Source: Rotaria socialis
Lineage: Eukaryota; Rotifera; Eurotatoria; Philodinida; Philodinidae
Reading direction: 5' to 3'
NCBI GenBank assembly: GCA_905331475.1
Contig: CAJNYU010003034.1
Location: forward strand, 124,001 to 188,000
Length of the DNA: 64,000 nucleotides
Part shown: in pieces, positions 14,276 to 27,300 of the stretch
Position numbering within the stretch: the first letter of the stretch is position 1
How the letters are laid out: every line of letters begins with the position of its first letter
The notes under the pieces: model-generated
Databases searched by the model: none
Seen by the model: the letters and a program-made list of their open reading frames with translations, nothing else
Told to the model about the DNA's origin: nothing
Program-made: the position numbers and the translations under genes

Positions 14276-15173
14276 TATTGAAATGATAAAATATCTAAAG
14301 ATCCCTCCATTAAAATGGATAGAATCGATGGCAACCGAACAATTGGCAGAGTTTTAATCACTTAAATTCATGGAAATAATTAAATAATTTCTCTGCATTT
14401 TAATATTGCAAATGAAAATCGTTTGAAGAGAAAATTATGGTTATTTTTCAGAAAAATAACGTATTTCTGCTTTCTAGATGGCGCTAGCTCTCGAACATTA
14501 GCAATTTTGTTGAATACTAAATTTGTGATGTAATAACTACTTCATTATGTTACAGTATAGATATTTCTAATTATTTTTATCTTACTTCAAATTCAAAGTG
14601 TATTTAAATTTACAATTGTATTTATTGAAGGCCTTTAGAAGAAATGACAATTATAGAAGAAACAGCGAGTATTTGTTAGTAAAGAAGACATACAATATCG
14701 AATGACCGAGTCAATAATAAGTCGTTTTCAATAGTCTGCATATTAGCTCACCGTACGCCAATGACTTTTTTGAGAACGTGTATAAAAAATAGAAGCAATC
14801 AATATTGCCTCATGGTTATTCTGATGATAGCCTAAATAATTTTTTTAAATTTCTAATCGATATTACATTACAGTACTAATGAAATGTCTCGGAAAATGAT
14901 TTTAAAAAGAACTCAATTAATTTTCATAGTCATCAGAAGCAAATCTGCTAATCTTTATCAATCGCTTTCTATTTGATATAAGCATATAGTTTATATTTAT
15001 AAAGTTATTTATTTATTTTCTATAAATCAATCAATGATTTTTGTATATTGATATCATCAAACATATTTTCTTTCTCATAGGGAGGTATCTATATATTCAT
15101 TTTCAAGAAAAAAGAAAAAAAAGATAAACAAAAAATGTTATTGAAACGATTGTATTATATATATATATACATA
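14276..15173. other. Intergenic between C5orf34 and ATG16L copy A
   Basis: AT-rich, no exon seen. The 5' side of C5orf34 and the 3' end of ATG16L-A both abut it, so it should hold the C5orf34 promoter. Confidence 0.5.
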
Positions 15174-18100
15174 TTATTCTCCCCAGATTATCGCCCGTCT
15201 TTGTTTTTCGCAAGAAGCAATAAATCGTCCTTCTGGATGCCAAGCAACTGCGTTGATGATAGTCCTAAACCGAGAAAATGAAATAATTTTGAAACAAATT
15301 CTCTGAATCCTCCTATCACAATAGTAGCAATAGGATATGAGAAACAGAAAAACCGTTTGACAATTTCGATCAGCTATTTCGTTTTCGTATGTACTCTCTC
15401 TACTGTTTGCAAACGCAGTAAATTTAATAAAGCGCAATCTAAAACAATACCTTGTTTGAAAGATATGTATGTATATAAAACTATTAGAAATTTAAGGAGG
15501 ATGGAATCATCTAACCGTTTCTATTGATTATTGAGGGACTTTTTTAAAATGAATTACTTACGAATGTTCTTTATTGAGAACTCTTTCAATTTTGCCAGTT
15601 GCTATATTCCAAATAAATACGGATCCATCACTACCACCGGCGCATGCATACTTACAATCAGGTGAAAGAACAGCTTTGACTGTGTCTGATGCCACTTTGA
15701 AATCTTCATGGCTAAAATAGAGAATCGTTTTTTTTATAAATTAGAAGAAATCAGACACACTTCCAATATGTATTCAGAAGAGAGCTACGATATTTCAGTG
15801 CCTATCAGCTATTTTATCCTGTTAGGTTGTTCGCGTAGTACTTTTCACGAAATTGAGCTAGTTTCCTACGAGTCGATGATTGTTATATCATATACGATAT
15901 GTTTGACTGTTTAAAGTAGTTATTCACCCTCACATATACACTAATTTCAAGTATTCAATCAAGTAGTAGGATAGTTTTTTAGAAATCAAGCTGCAAATAT
16001 TATGGTAGCTTCAATAAGATAGTTTCATAACTTTAAGTGTTCTTGAGTTTTGATAGCTCTGTTTAGAATTTGCATTTACTAATGCATGCGTTCACTGGTT
16101 TAATTCTATTAGAAAATTGATTAAATTATGAATCTTAACTATGTTTAATGGAAATTCTGATAAATCTATAGGGAAATTAACTTTTTTTTTATTAAATTTA
16201 ACTGTTGCTATTCAAGACATATTTTTCACATTAGCAAAAACAATCTTCATAAACTAACAATTGCATAAACAATGAGAAATTTTTAAAATCTTTACCTGTA
16301 TGTTTGAATGACTCGATTTTCCCTGAGTTCAATTAACTTAAGAGTATCATCACGGGAGCAAGCTAACAGCAATTGTTTTTCTAAATATAAAAATGTTTAC
16401 ATAATTTTAGCAGGAACTTTTTTCCTACTTGCCTCGATTAATTGATAGCGAAGTTACTGCTGCTTGTAATTGTAATTCACATTTAGTTGAATCGTTTCGA
16501 GCATCCCAAAAACGAATCTTCTTATCAAAATGACCACTAATTAAACTTCCAGATGCATCATGCGCAACTAAATCATGACATTTCGAGCCAGCAAATAAAG
16601 TTCTTACACCTTAAAAATAAATAACTAATGAAATATAGAACAAAGAAAAAAAATGGCAAAATTTACATTGACGATTTTGTAGATCCCATAGTTTTAATGT
16701 TCGATCTTGACTACCGGACGCAATTAAAGTTGCAGTAACAAATTTAGCACAAAATACTTTTGCACCATGACCGGTTAATGTATGTCGTAAGCGTTGATCA
16801 GTAAGGCCCCATACACGGCACGCAAAATCTTCTGAACATCCAAGAATTAGATTGGCCTAAACAAAGCAATCATTCTTTCATTATTTAAGAAACAAATCGC
16901 CTTTGTTGTTCTGTTTTATTACTTACATTTTCATTATCAAAATCAATAGCAGTCACTGTTGAATTATTTCCAGCGAGAGTATAAACTTGTTGAACGTGAT
17001 CTAAATTGAACAGTTTACAATTAACTTCTTGAACAAAAATAAATAAGTATCGTTATTACAATTGGAAGAATTGAATTCCCAAATATGAATTTTTCTATCG
17101 CTACCACCACTGGCAATTAATGATCCAGATGGATGAAATTGAATAGCATGTAATTCATTATCACCACAGTCCTAAACAAATAAAAAACCGAGAATTATCA
17201 GTGAAACTCTCGCTCACTCACATCAATATTTTTAAAAACTGACCCATTTGACTATTGCTTTCGTTGGTACTATAACTTTTATGGAATCGATGGCCGGTGT
17301 TAGATGTATTTTTCCATCCATATTTGCACTTTTGAATGATACTGCTGATGAACTAAATAGGACAACGACATATATGTCAAACTTCAAGCTTGAATTCAAT
17401 TGAAAATTGAAAATTTCTATTTTCAACTTTTAAACCAATAGCATTCTGAAGAATCGTGACTCACACATATATCGCTATGAATTGAAAAAGTTGAAAGTTG
17501 CAATTTTCTATTTTCAACCAGGGTTGCCACCTGATGAAGAGCAAAAAGCGGAAAATAGCGGAAAGAAAAACAGAAAAAGCAGGAAAAGAAGTGGAAGCTT
17601 ATATTGTTGCGGATTTGTGGTGCTTCTGAGAATATTAGGCTTTTTTTTTCATATTTATTGGATTTATTTTTATTTCATCAAAGTTTCAAAACATAAAAGA
17701 ATGATGGCTCACGGTATTTGTGAACAATAAGAATTGATTCAATAATATCAAATATTATTCTGTACGTAGGTTTGATAATCAACACGTTTTATACGAAAAA
17801 GCGGAAAAATAGCGGAAAAAAATTGAAAAAGCGGAAACTTTCCGCAAAAAGCGGAAGAGGTGGCAACCCTGTTTTTAACTGAATTCAAGTTTCAAGTTTA
17901 ACACTACTGAACAACGATGAAATGATAAATCACGACAAAAATATATGCTTAATTACCTCAACTTCAATTGTGTCGTCACCATAATATCATTTCTGGCTTC
18001 GTCAAGCTTTTTCTTAATATCTTCTTCAAGTTTTCTGAATAACAAAATAATTGCATAGATTAAAAAATGACTCATTCAATAGGACTAACTTATCATGCGC

Positions 18101-19360
18101 TATAACTTCTTGATCGTATGCATCACATTTTTTCTCAATTTTTGCTGTCATTTCTCGACGTAAAACAGCAACGGTTGCGTCGGATTCTTTTTGACGTTCT
18201 TCCATTTGTGTATAGGCTAGTTGCAATGCTTGAAATTCATCATGTATTGTCTAAAGATAATAATATTTTATTTCAGATTTTCTAATAGTGAAAGCAAGAA
18301 GCACATGAATTTTTAAAATAGATCCATTATATAACCAAATAACAAGTGCCTATAATTGTTACCTGTTAATGTTATTCGAGTCGATTAAAACTAGAACGTT
18401 TTCTTTTCGATAATTATAAATAGAATCAACAATTCAGGGAATGAGGTTTCCTTGATAATAGATCAGAGAATCGATTACTTGTCGTCAATACGAATGAATA
18501 GATTGACTCGTTTATCTCATGAAAATGATTTTCAAGACTACAGAGGATTTTTACTTTAAGATGTAGTGTTTTAACTTACTTCGTTAACTCTCTGTAAAGC
18601 GTTTAATTTATCTTCAGCTGATTCAAGTCGTTGTTTTACTGCTGTATTTTCTTTCGTTAAGGTTTGATTTCTTGAAAAGACAACAAAAAAGTCGATGCTT
18701 TATGCACTTTAATAAAATAAAAATACTGACTTATTTTCTTCCGCGTATAGTTTTTCATCTCTTTCTTTAACAATACGACTAAGACTAATTACTTCTTTAG
18801 TCATCTATTCAAAAATAATATTGTACTAATAATTATAAAACAAATAATAATAGAACTATACATCGCCTCGTTCTCGTAACAATGTGAGTATTTCATCTTT
18901 TGCTTTCATATAATCATGTTCTAATGTTCTAATTTTATCATTAACAGGAAGGCTACCCAAACTAAAAGAAATGATATAAAAAAAGGCGTATATTTCTATG
19001 ATTGATTCTATTAAAATATATATTTACCTAACACTGTTCTTTTGCAAGTCAGAATTTTCTTGACGTAGTGCTAATATATCTCGTTCTTGATCTGTACATC
19101 GAATTAATAGCGTTGAATAATTTTCAATCAGACGATTATCTATATAAATAAAACTGTAGAATTTCAACATCCATTATTTTTAATCAAACATTTCCTTTAT
19201 ATAGAATGAAACCTAATGATTATTATTAAATAACGATATTTTCTATGTATAATTAAAATTTAAAAAGCAACCTACAATGTTTGACTATTTCTGCATAAAC
19301 ATCGCGTTCTTGTTTATTACGTTCTTGTAATTGGCGGTATATTTTTTGTTTCCATTCCAT
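15174..19360 (-). CDS. ATG16L1: ATG16L1-like autophagy protein, copy A (15 exons, 570 aa)
   Basis: Exons in coding order: 19360-19276, 19139-19028, 18961-18862, 18804-18731, 18670-18580, 18250-18090, 18034-17957, 17352-17244, 17171-17060, 17024-16927, 16856-16667, 16609-16433, 16380-16296, 15711-15562, 15264-15174; total 571 codons with stop. ATG16L1 binds ATG5-ATG12 and directs LC3 lipidation to the phagophore. The N-terminal ATG5-binding helix is well kept (start [15 protein letters not shown], then VKHYNRLIENY). A long coiled coil follows, then a seven-blade WD40 domain. Diagnostic blocks are [30 protein letters not shown] and [15 protein letters not shown] near the C-terminus. The acidic WIPI2-binding stretch expected after the coiled coil is not seen. 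That position is a 604-base intron (17956-17353) holding two nested transposons. The intron 16432-16381 has a GC donor. It is followed head-to-tail by copy B only 190 bases away. Confidence 0.93.
17372..17905. mobile_element. Small palindromic-ended repeat (MITE-like), split by a second insertion
   Basis: Both ends carry AAACTT.AA.CTTGAATTCA-like sequence in inverted orientation, and the body includes GCGATATATGTGTGAGTCAC (on the minus strand). A second, uninterrupted copy in reverse orientation lies at 32903-33066. Comparing the two shows that bases 17519-17871 are a later insertion. Similarity to the other copy may run a few bases beyond these ends. Confidence 0.75.
17519..17871. mobile_element. 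hAT-type MITE with 8-bp target duplication
   Basis: The 353-bp element has perfect 14-bp terminal inverted repeats, CAGGGTTGCCACCT at 17519-17532 and its reverse complement at 17858-17871. The flanks are 8-bp direct copies with one mismatch: TTTTCAAC at 17511-17518 and TTTTTAAC at 17872-17879. A CAGGG start and 8-bp duplication are typical of the hAT superfamily. Several GCGGAAA motifs sit just inside both ends, as expected for subterminal transposase sites. It has no coding capacity. It sits inside another repeat within an intron of ATG16L copy A. Confidence 0.88.
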
Positions 19361-19550
19361 AACTAATGTCTATCTAAGAATAAAAAGCAATGCATAATAC
19401 ATAGAAACAAAAATTTTATTAAATAAATCATTATTGGTAAAAATTTGTTTATTTTTTTCCGTATATACATGAATCACTTAACGATACATTTTTCCTTATA
19501 GAAAACAAAACTGTCATGTTAAACTACAAGACCAAGGAACAATTTAATTA

Positions 19551-22500
19551 TTATTCACTCCAAAGAATGACTTGGCGATGTTTTTCACACGAGGCAACAT
19601 ATTTTCCATCAGGTTGCCAAGCAACTGATGTGACCATTGTACTAAACAAAACAGAAAACAGAAATCTTCATGAAAACAGAAGTGAACGGAAATTTTGTTT
19701 AAAATCATACGAATGTTTTTGTTTTAGGACATTTTCGCATTGTGCATTTTCCATATTCCATACAACTAGAGAACCATCATGAGAGCCAACGCAAGCATAA
19801 CGAGCATCTGGTGAGAGAACAGCTTTGTGTGTATCTGTGCTTACTTTAAAATTGTCATGACTAGAATAAAATGACCATCAAAGTTCATGTAATTTATCAA
19901 ATAGTAGCCGATCAAGTAATTGCTGTGCTAGCAAACATTTTTAGAAACCTTTGCCTTCGTGTCCCAAGATAAAAATACTTCTTCTGTCGAGAACTACAAA
20001 TAATTCGAGGTTTATCCATCTTTCTCGAATATATCATTCACTTCAACAGATTTCGAAAATCATCTTTCCTATTTTAAATAGTTTCCATTAAAAAAAGTAA
20101 CTGTAAGAAACCAAATGAATGTTAGACCCTCTGTTTGCTCGGAAACTGTAATTTTTCACATATACGACCATTGTCTACGATGAATCTCGATCAAGTTGAG
20201 AACGAGCATTGCTTTTTGATAAAAAATTCTGTTGAAACTATAGATCACAACAACAAAGTCTTACCGAATATTCAATGGCATGTAGCACGAAACAGATCAG
20301 AACGACGGATTTATTGCAAAAATTCAAAGCTGTGATAGTTTTTCTTCTCTCTCTCTCTCTCTCTTTGGATTGAATCGATTAAGCGTCTATCAGTGAATAT
20401 AATAACTTGCAAAACTATTTGCTCGAAATTCTATGCTTTTAGACATCCTTGATGTATGAAGCCAAATTCTTACCTAAACGTATAAATAGTTTTATTTTGT
20501 CTCAGATCAATTAACTTAAGTGTATCATCTTTAAAACATGCAAGTAATGTTCGCTTTTCTAAAAGATAAAATTAGAAACTTCTATAGCTTTTAAAAATAG
20601 TCAATAAACTCTTTATACCATCATTAAATGATAACGATGTTATGGCTGCATCATATTGTAATTCAGTTCGGCAGTTATTTGCGAAGGGATCCCATATACG
20701 AATTTTTCTATCATAATGGCCACTGATTATTGTACCGGCTGCATCTAGTATTACTAGATCATGACATTTCGATCCAGCAAATAAAGTCTGTATGCCTTAA
20801 AAAACAATATTTGTAGGATTTTATTGAGAATATTAAAAAATATTATACATTTTCGACCATAGATATCCCATATTTTAATTGTTCGATCAGCACTACCGGT
20901 TACTAGTTTTGTTCCAGAAATAAATTTACAAGTATATATAACGCCTTGGTGGCCGGTACATGTATCTTTAAGAGTTTTTTGTTCTCCATATGACCAGATG
21001 TATGCTTTATCACCGGAGCATCCAGCCAAAATCCGACACTAATATCATAGAAAATCAGAAATAGAGAACAAATATTTTACCAGTTTATGTACGTACTCCT
21101 TCATTATCAAAATCAAGTGCATTGATTGCTCCCTGACTACCTTGAAGTGAACAATATTTTTCTTGTTGTCCGATTGATGAAATCTCCCATAAATGAACCA
21201 TTTTATCACTACATCCTGTCGCTAATATTGAGCCAGATGGTTGAAATTGTAGAGCATATACTTCAAGATCTGTACAGTTCTAAATTAAACAATAAATTGA
21301 TATTGTAATGAAAACATTACTAAAATTTTCGAAATGATTGATACTGTTTTGTTATAGAGAAATTTAAAACTAGACTATTTTTTCTTCCTAATATGATGAA
21401 CGTTTTTATCTTTATTATATTCTTACCCAACTAGCTTTAATGCGTGTTGGAATCGAAGCGATCGAACAATTTGTCGATGTTCGATAGAGTTTATCAATTG
21501 AATTATTATGCATTCCATTTGTAAATTTACGCACTAGATTTGTCAGTAATTTTCCTCCACCATTACTCAAACCTTGTGCAATACTTTTTCTCTCTCGATT
21601 TAATGATTCATCATATGAATTGCATATTTGATCGTAACCATCACCGAATAAACTAAAAGAGAATAGGCAAGCAGTTGTTTGGGATAAAGAAATAAATTCA
21701 ATTAACATACGTCGAATTAACGCACGGATCTTGATATAAATCAGATGAACTTTTCATTGATGGAATAAAGACAACATCATCATCAAAAAAGATATTCCCT
21801 TCATCTTGTTTTTGTACTTCGACTTTTTTCTGACATCTGAGAAGAAGTTTATATTTTTATTTAAACGAGAAAATAAAAGAAAAAGTTCTTTTACTTGTCG
21901 AGAAATTTTGCATTTTCATAATCATGCATTGCAGCTTGTTGATTTTTATAAACCAGTAATTCATCTTCAATTTGTTTATTTATTCGCTGAGCGGTTTCTA
22001 ATTGCTGTTCAAGTTCAAGACAAGCTGGTTTTACTTTGTTATAATCGATTTGTAATTGATCAATTTTATTTTGAAGAGCTTGAAATTCTTCTTGAAGTAT
22101 CTTAAAACATATAGAATCAATTAATATCATTACCGCTGTACACTCTCGATTTACTTCATTGGTTTGTAGAACTTCATTGAGATGATATTCCGTAGATTGT
22201 AATGTTTCATGTAATTCATCGTTCTCAGTTTTATATTGTTGAGCTCTGAAAAATGAAAAATAAAAAAAAAGAATATTCTACTATTTATGAATTCTTACTT
22301 GATTTCTTCTTTGGTGAATTTCTCATTTAAGTCATTTAATGCATGATTTAATCGAAGAACTTCTCGAGCAAGCTATGTTTAAAACAAAGAAAATAGCTTA
22401 TAATTCATTCATTAGATTTACTTTCATATCACTTACTTCACCTTTCTCTCGTAAATTTGTAAGCACTTCTTCGTTAGCTTTTTCTAATTTATTTTTAATA

Positions 22501-22847
22501 TATTCTAATTCTTCACTATAAAAAAGAAGAGTAACATCAATTAGTGTTAGGATTCGATAAAAAGTTTCTAGCTCACCATGATTCAGCTTTCTTTTCTAAA
22601 TCAGTATTGATTGAACGTAAATGATTAACATCTTTTTCAAGTTTAAAACATTGATTTTGAAGATTACTATTATTTTCCAAAATATGATTGTCTATTTAGA
22701 AGAAACAAAAGGCGTTTCGATTATGATTGGAGAAAAAAATAGAGGTATACAAGTTTCTATGAGTCTTTGATATCCATTTTGTTGGCAATTTTGTTCTTTT
22801 AGCTGAGATAAAATATTTGATTTCCAATTTAAATTAATTATATTCAT
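19551..22847 (-). CDS. ATG16L1: ATG16L1-like autophagy protein, copy B (14 exons, 636 aa)
   Basis: Exons in coding order: 22847-22751, 22691-22577, 22515-22437, 22372-22299, 22245-22134, 22100-21895, 21836-21711, 21652-21427, 21279-21097, 21038-20849, 20795-20619, 20558-20474, 19860-19711, 19641-19551; 637 codons with stop. The last five exon boundaries copy those of gene A exactly (190, 177, 85, 150, 91 nt), so the pair is a tandem duplication. Copy B lacks the intron that splits A's 112/98-nt exons. The N-terminal helix is diverged (NLNWKSNILSQLKEQN). After the coiled coil comes an acidic/hydrophobic stretch, EGNIFFDDDVVFIP, resembling the DDDIEVIVDE-type WIPI2-binding segment of vertebrate ATG16L1. 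Then comes a linker with GGGKLLTNLVRKF, then WD40 blocks such as GSADRTIKIWD, GHYDRKIRIWDP and SVAWQPDGKYVASC. Confidence 0.92.
20346..20364. repeat. (CT)n microsatellite in an ATG16L-B intron
   Basis: Simple CT run inside the long intron 19861-20473. Confidence 0.9.
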
Positions 22848-24378
22848 TGTGAGATCAAAATGTGAAACAAATTCAATCGATTGTTTACCTATTCAAGCCT
22901 GAGTGAACAGCACATGAGAAAGCAACGCTAGAACAAGATAAGAACCAAACGGCGTCACACGCATGGAGTAGATTAAAAAAGCAAAAAATATATATATGCT
23001 AAAGAGAAGCATGTTTTGCTTTGACAACATTTCCGCACGTCGTAATCGACGTCAACAGAGGTCGTCCTATATTTAAGCGGTAGCTTTATATAATTGTTAA
23101 TTATTTAGACGTCATAGAAAAAAATTTATCTTTCCATGGTGAGTGTTGGAAAGTCTTGAAACTTGGATTTTTCAATAGAAATATTATATGGTGGTTCATT
23201 TATAGAATAAAAGCTGTTTTAGAAATTGATGAGAGACCTTTTTGTAATTAAAAAACTGAAACTATATTTGATTACGTCAAATACATTGTTTCTCGAAGGA
23301 AAATTTTCACGTAGCAGATTTTCTACTGTGTCGAGGGAATTATTTTATCATGAAATATATTTGACAATTGAAAAGTACCTATTAACTTGAGAAAAACAAT
23401 TAAATCAGAGTAGCGTTTATTTTTTGATAGTAGTCCGTAATATTGAATAAACAGTTAGACATTTGACTTTCTTTGACACTCATAACACTGCTTATTAAAT
23501 TCAGAAAATCAGAACAATTGACGTGATCTAAAAATAAAAGCTTTTTGCAGTACTTCATGGTGTCAACGTTCATGACAATTCTTTGTTCAAAGACTACCGA
23601 TTAAAAACGGAGTAAACGTATCTTCGAACATAATATCCTGAATAGAACTGAAAACAGAATTTTTTAATGAGTTCTGATTAAGAATTTTTATATATCTGAA
23701 TGACAAAAGAAAAGCTGACCTTGTAGGTACATACATTATATAATATCAATTTTATAGCTAAAAAGAAAATCATTACAAGTCTCAATACTTTCTCTCTCTC
23801 TCTCTCTCTCTCTCTCTGTTATAGAGAATTGGAAAATTTTACTCAACGACACTATAGTAGGTTTATAAAAATGGTAATATGAGCAGTGTTCTCTGTTTGT
23901 ATTTTATTAGATAAGAAAGAAAAATTTTGGTAATGATGATTTATAGACGTATGCGTTTAACCTTCTTTTGTTGTTATAAAAAGATGTCAAAACTTCTTTT
24001 TTTTTACTTAGTAAATAGATTTATCTAACTTCGTTTTTTACTGTGTTTGAATAAAATTCACGAATTAAATAACTCACAAAGAATTAAATGAATTTTCATG
24101 AATAAAATGATAGGCAACCAAAAAGCAACTCAATTCTTTCTTTTTTTATAAAAAATCGATACAGTTCTTTTTGTAAACAATGGTAACGAGCGACTCTCTT
24201 TTTATGTCGATCATCTTCTTCTCCGATTAGCTAAACTAAATTCAAATCAGGCGTTGAGTTTGACTCATCATCAGTCATTGATAGGTACCACACATTTTGT
24301 AACTGAATATCTCATTCATTCCATCTAGTTTTAGTACTACACAGTATTTTTAATATTAAAAGAAAAAAAAAACAAATC
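22848..24378. promoter_or_regulatory. Divergent intergenic region between ATG16L-B and AAGAB
   Basis: The two flanking genes point away from each other, so both promoters should lie in these 1.5 kb. No TATA box or other element can be assigned with confidence in such AT-rich sequence. It contains a (TC)n run at 23790-23817. Confidence 0.45.
23790..23817. repeat. (TC)n microsatellite
   Basis: About 14 TC units in the divergent promoter region. Confidence 0.95.
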
Positions 24379-27300
24379 ATGAAACCATGCATCGTTATTG
24401 TTGGTCTTGACCAAATATTTCTCGATGAAATTGTACAAGGTTTAGCTGGTGAAAATAAAATGAATGATCATAATCTTATTGAATGGACTATCGATACAAA
24501 ATATTATACAGCTGATGTTCATTTACGTCCAATAAATAATAAGTGTTTGGTTGAAGAAACAGTTGCTAATTTAGCTGAAGTTCTTATTTTACTTATTGAT
24601 CCATCGGAAGTATGATATTTGTTTAGTTAAAAAAATGAAAACATTTCTTCTTATACTTACAGATCAATAGTCGAACTAAACTTGATAGTTGGCTGCCATT
24701 TTTGAGTGTTCTTAATGATTGCGAAACAAAATTGCTTGTTACCCGAAATATGAATGGTCTATCAAACAGTCAGTGTTAGATGAAAATAAAGATTTTCTTG
24801 ATTAATATTAGTTTTTTTTCTTTTTATTGATTATTGTCTATAGCAATTTCAAAAACGGATGTAAAACAATGGTGTACAGAACATGAATATGAATTGCTTG
24901 AACTTGAAAAAACTACAACATCGGAATCAGATGGTGAAGACGATGATGAAGATAGTCATCGTAAGGAAAAGAGAGAGAGAAAAAGATTCGAAAAAAAACG
25001 AAGAAAATTTATACAGAAAACATTCTATGGAATTTTTGTCTTTTTTACAATAGTCTATCGAGATGTGTATGGTGTCCCGCGTTTAATTCAAACTCTTCAT
25101 CTTCATGAATGGTCAAATATGAATCTTAAAGGTAAAGATATTTATTTTTTATGTAAGTTCTTTCGTTGGTAAATGATTATCATTTTTTTTGATTTGCGTT
25201 TGATTGAGTCCTGATCGTCTCACTCCTAAGGGTTCATGACGAAGTTTAGTTGATTCGGTGTGTTGTGGACGTTTTCTTCTTTGTGGCTGTTGTTTTTGCC
25301 GTTGCTTTTTTTGACTATTAATTTTTGTTGACGATTTCGATTGTTGTTCATTTATTAGTGAAACATGATTTGTAGTTGATTCTAAACCATTGCTATCATT
25401 ATCAGTTAAATTCCAAGTTACTGTTGGTATTTGTTGGTCACTTGTGGTTTTTACACTAGTACAGATTGATGTTGATTCTTTTAAACGTTTTAGTTTAATA
25501 ACTGTAGGTGCAGAAGGTAGACGAACTGATGCAGTCGATAAGCTCATCAAACGATGTGAGCTGAAACATCCAAAAATTTCATCGAGACGCCATTTCGATA
25601 GAAAATGTTGTGCGGCTGCTGAAAAACGTGTATCGAAACCAGTGATAATTAATGGGTCAAGTAAAATATTTAATGATTTTGTAACTTGTACAGTATCCTT
25701 AAGAAGACGACTTTTAGTATAAAGTGTTATAATTTCTGCTGGTAACCAAAAAACAGCGAAATTAAGAAATAGAAAAAGAATTTGAAGAATAAGATTTTTT
25801 CTGATATGAATATTTCGTTCAAATCTTCGAGTAAAACGTCGTTGCATGCGTATTAAATCAGTACATATTGTCAAATAACAAGCGAATGATATTGATAGTG
25901 GAAGAAGAAATATATTGCCTGAAATAGAAAATACAACAATAAGTTTTTTATTTTAATTACATGATTTATCCGAGACATAAAAAAATGCACGAGTATTTTT
26001 TTTTGGTGAAATTGATCTCATCGATTTCTATTATTTTTTCATGATTTAAAATTACTGACGAAATGAATTTTGATAATATTCATTATCAATCAAAGACATT
26101 TTTATTATTTCATACCAAGTCTATAGCACATGTAGATCGCTGCAATAGTTGATCCATATGTATAGGATATTTGACATTCATTTGTTGCTTCATGTTGTGT
26201 AATTCGTAAAATTTTTAAATATATTAATAGATATGCCGGTACGATCGATGTGATTATTGGCATAGTCCAAAGTGCACCAATAAAAAATAAACTTCGGCTT
26301 GTTGATCGAGCTGCTTCACTGTGTAAATTCATAAAATGATGACGACGATATATAGATATTGCTGTTAAACTATATGCCATCAGAACAGTTAAATATAGTG
26401 GAAGATAAACTTGCATTTGACAATAGAAACGACCAGCTAATGAACTAGTTGCTAAATCACCAGTTAAATGTATAATTACATAAATAAGTTCATAGAGAAG
26501 ACCAAGAAAATCAACAAGCAAATAATTTGATGTCCATATAAGACTTCGCATACGTTGTCGACGACGTTGTGTACGACTACGTGAACCACCACCGGATATA
26601 GCTGTATTTGAATTAATACGTTGTACAGTTAATTCGATAAAAAGTATAAAAACAATAGCATAACATGGTAATGTTAAACTTAGTATAAACAATTCTACAA
26701 TACGCATAATACGATTAAAAGGTGATTTGAAAAAGAAATATTTTTTAAATAAAGACGATGATGATGTTGTTGGCGCAATGTGACGTGATGCAGCAAGAAC
26801 TCTTGAGCTATTCCATAGACGAAAAATTTTATTTGTTGTTGTTGTAATAATTGTTGTTGCTGCTGTTGTTGTAATTGTTGTAATTGTACTATTAAGTAAT
26901 TCATTTTCATCTGGTTGTTGATTAGCAAGTAATGTAAGATTTTTATCGTCATGAAGATTGAATAGAAATGATGTTAAATCAATAGCCGACGTTTTATTCA
27001 TATCATTTCTAGATTAATTTTTGAATAGGATTTTTTTCTTTTTCTTTAATTTATTAGATCGACGAGAAATCAATCGAAATTTAGCTCAACAATTGAAAAC
27101 TAAATTAAATTTTGATGAAACTAATGATGGAAATCGTTCCGAAGAACAACACGAGCAGAACGAACAATTTGATTCTTCTACGACGGCCAATAACCACCAT
27201 GGTAAATGTTGTCTGTTGTGTGTGTTCTCTTAACTTATCATCACTGCTAAATAGTAAAAGAAACAATAACAGCATACCTTAAAATGCTGTCTTTTGTTTC

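Noticed and set aside
25390-25722. 110-codon plus-strand frame
   Set aside because: It is the antisense shadow of exon 2 of the nested GPCR.
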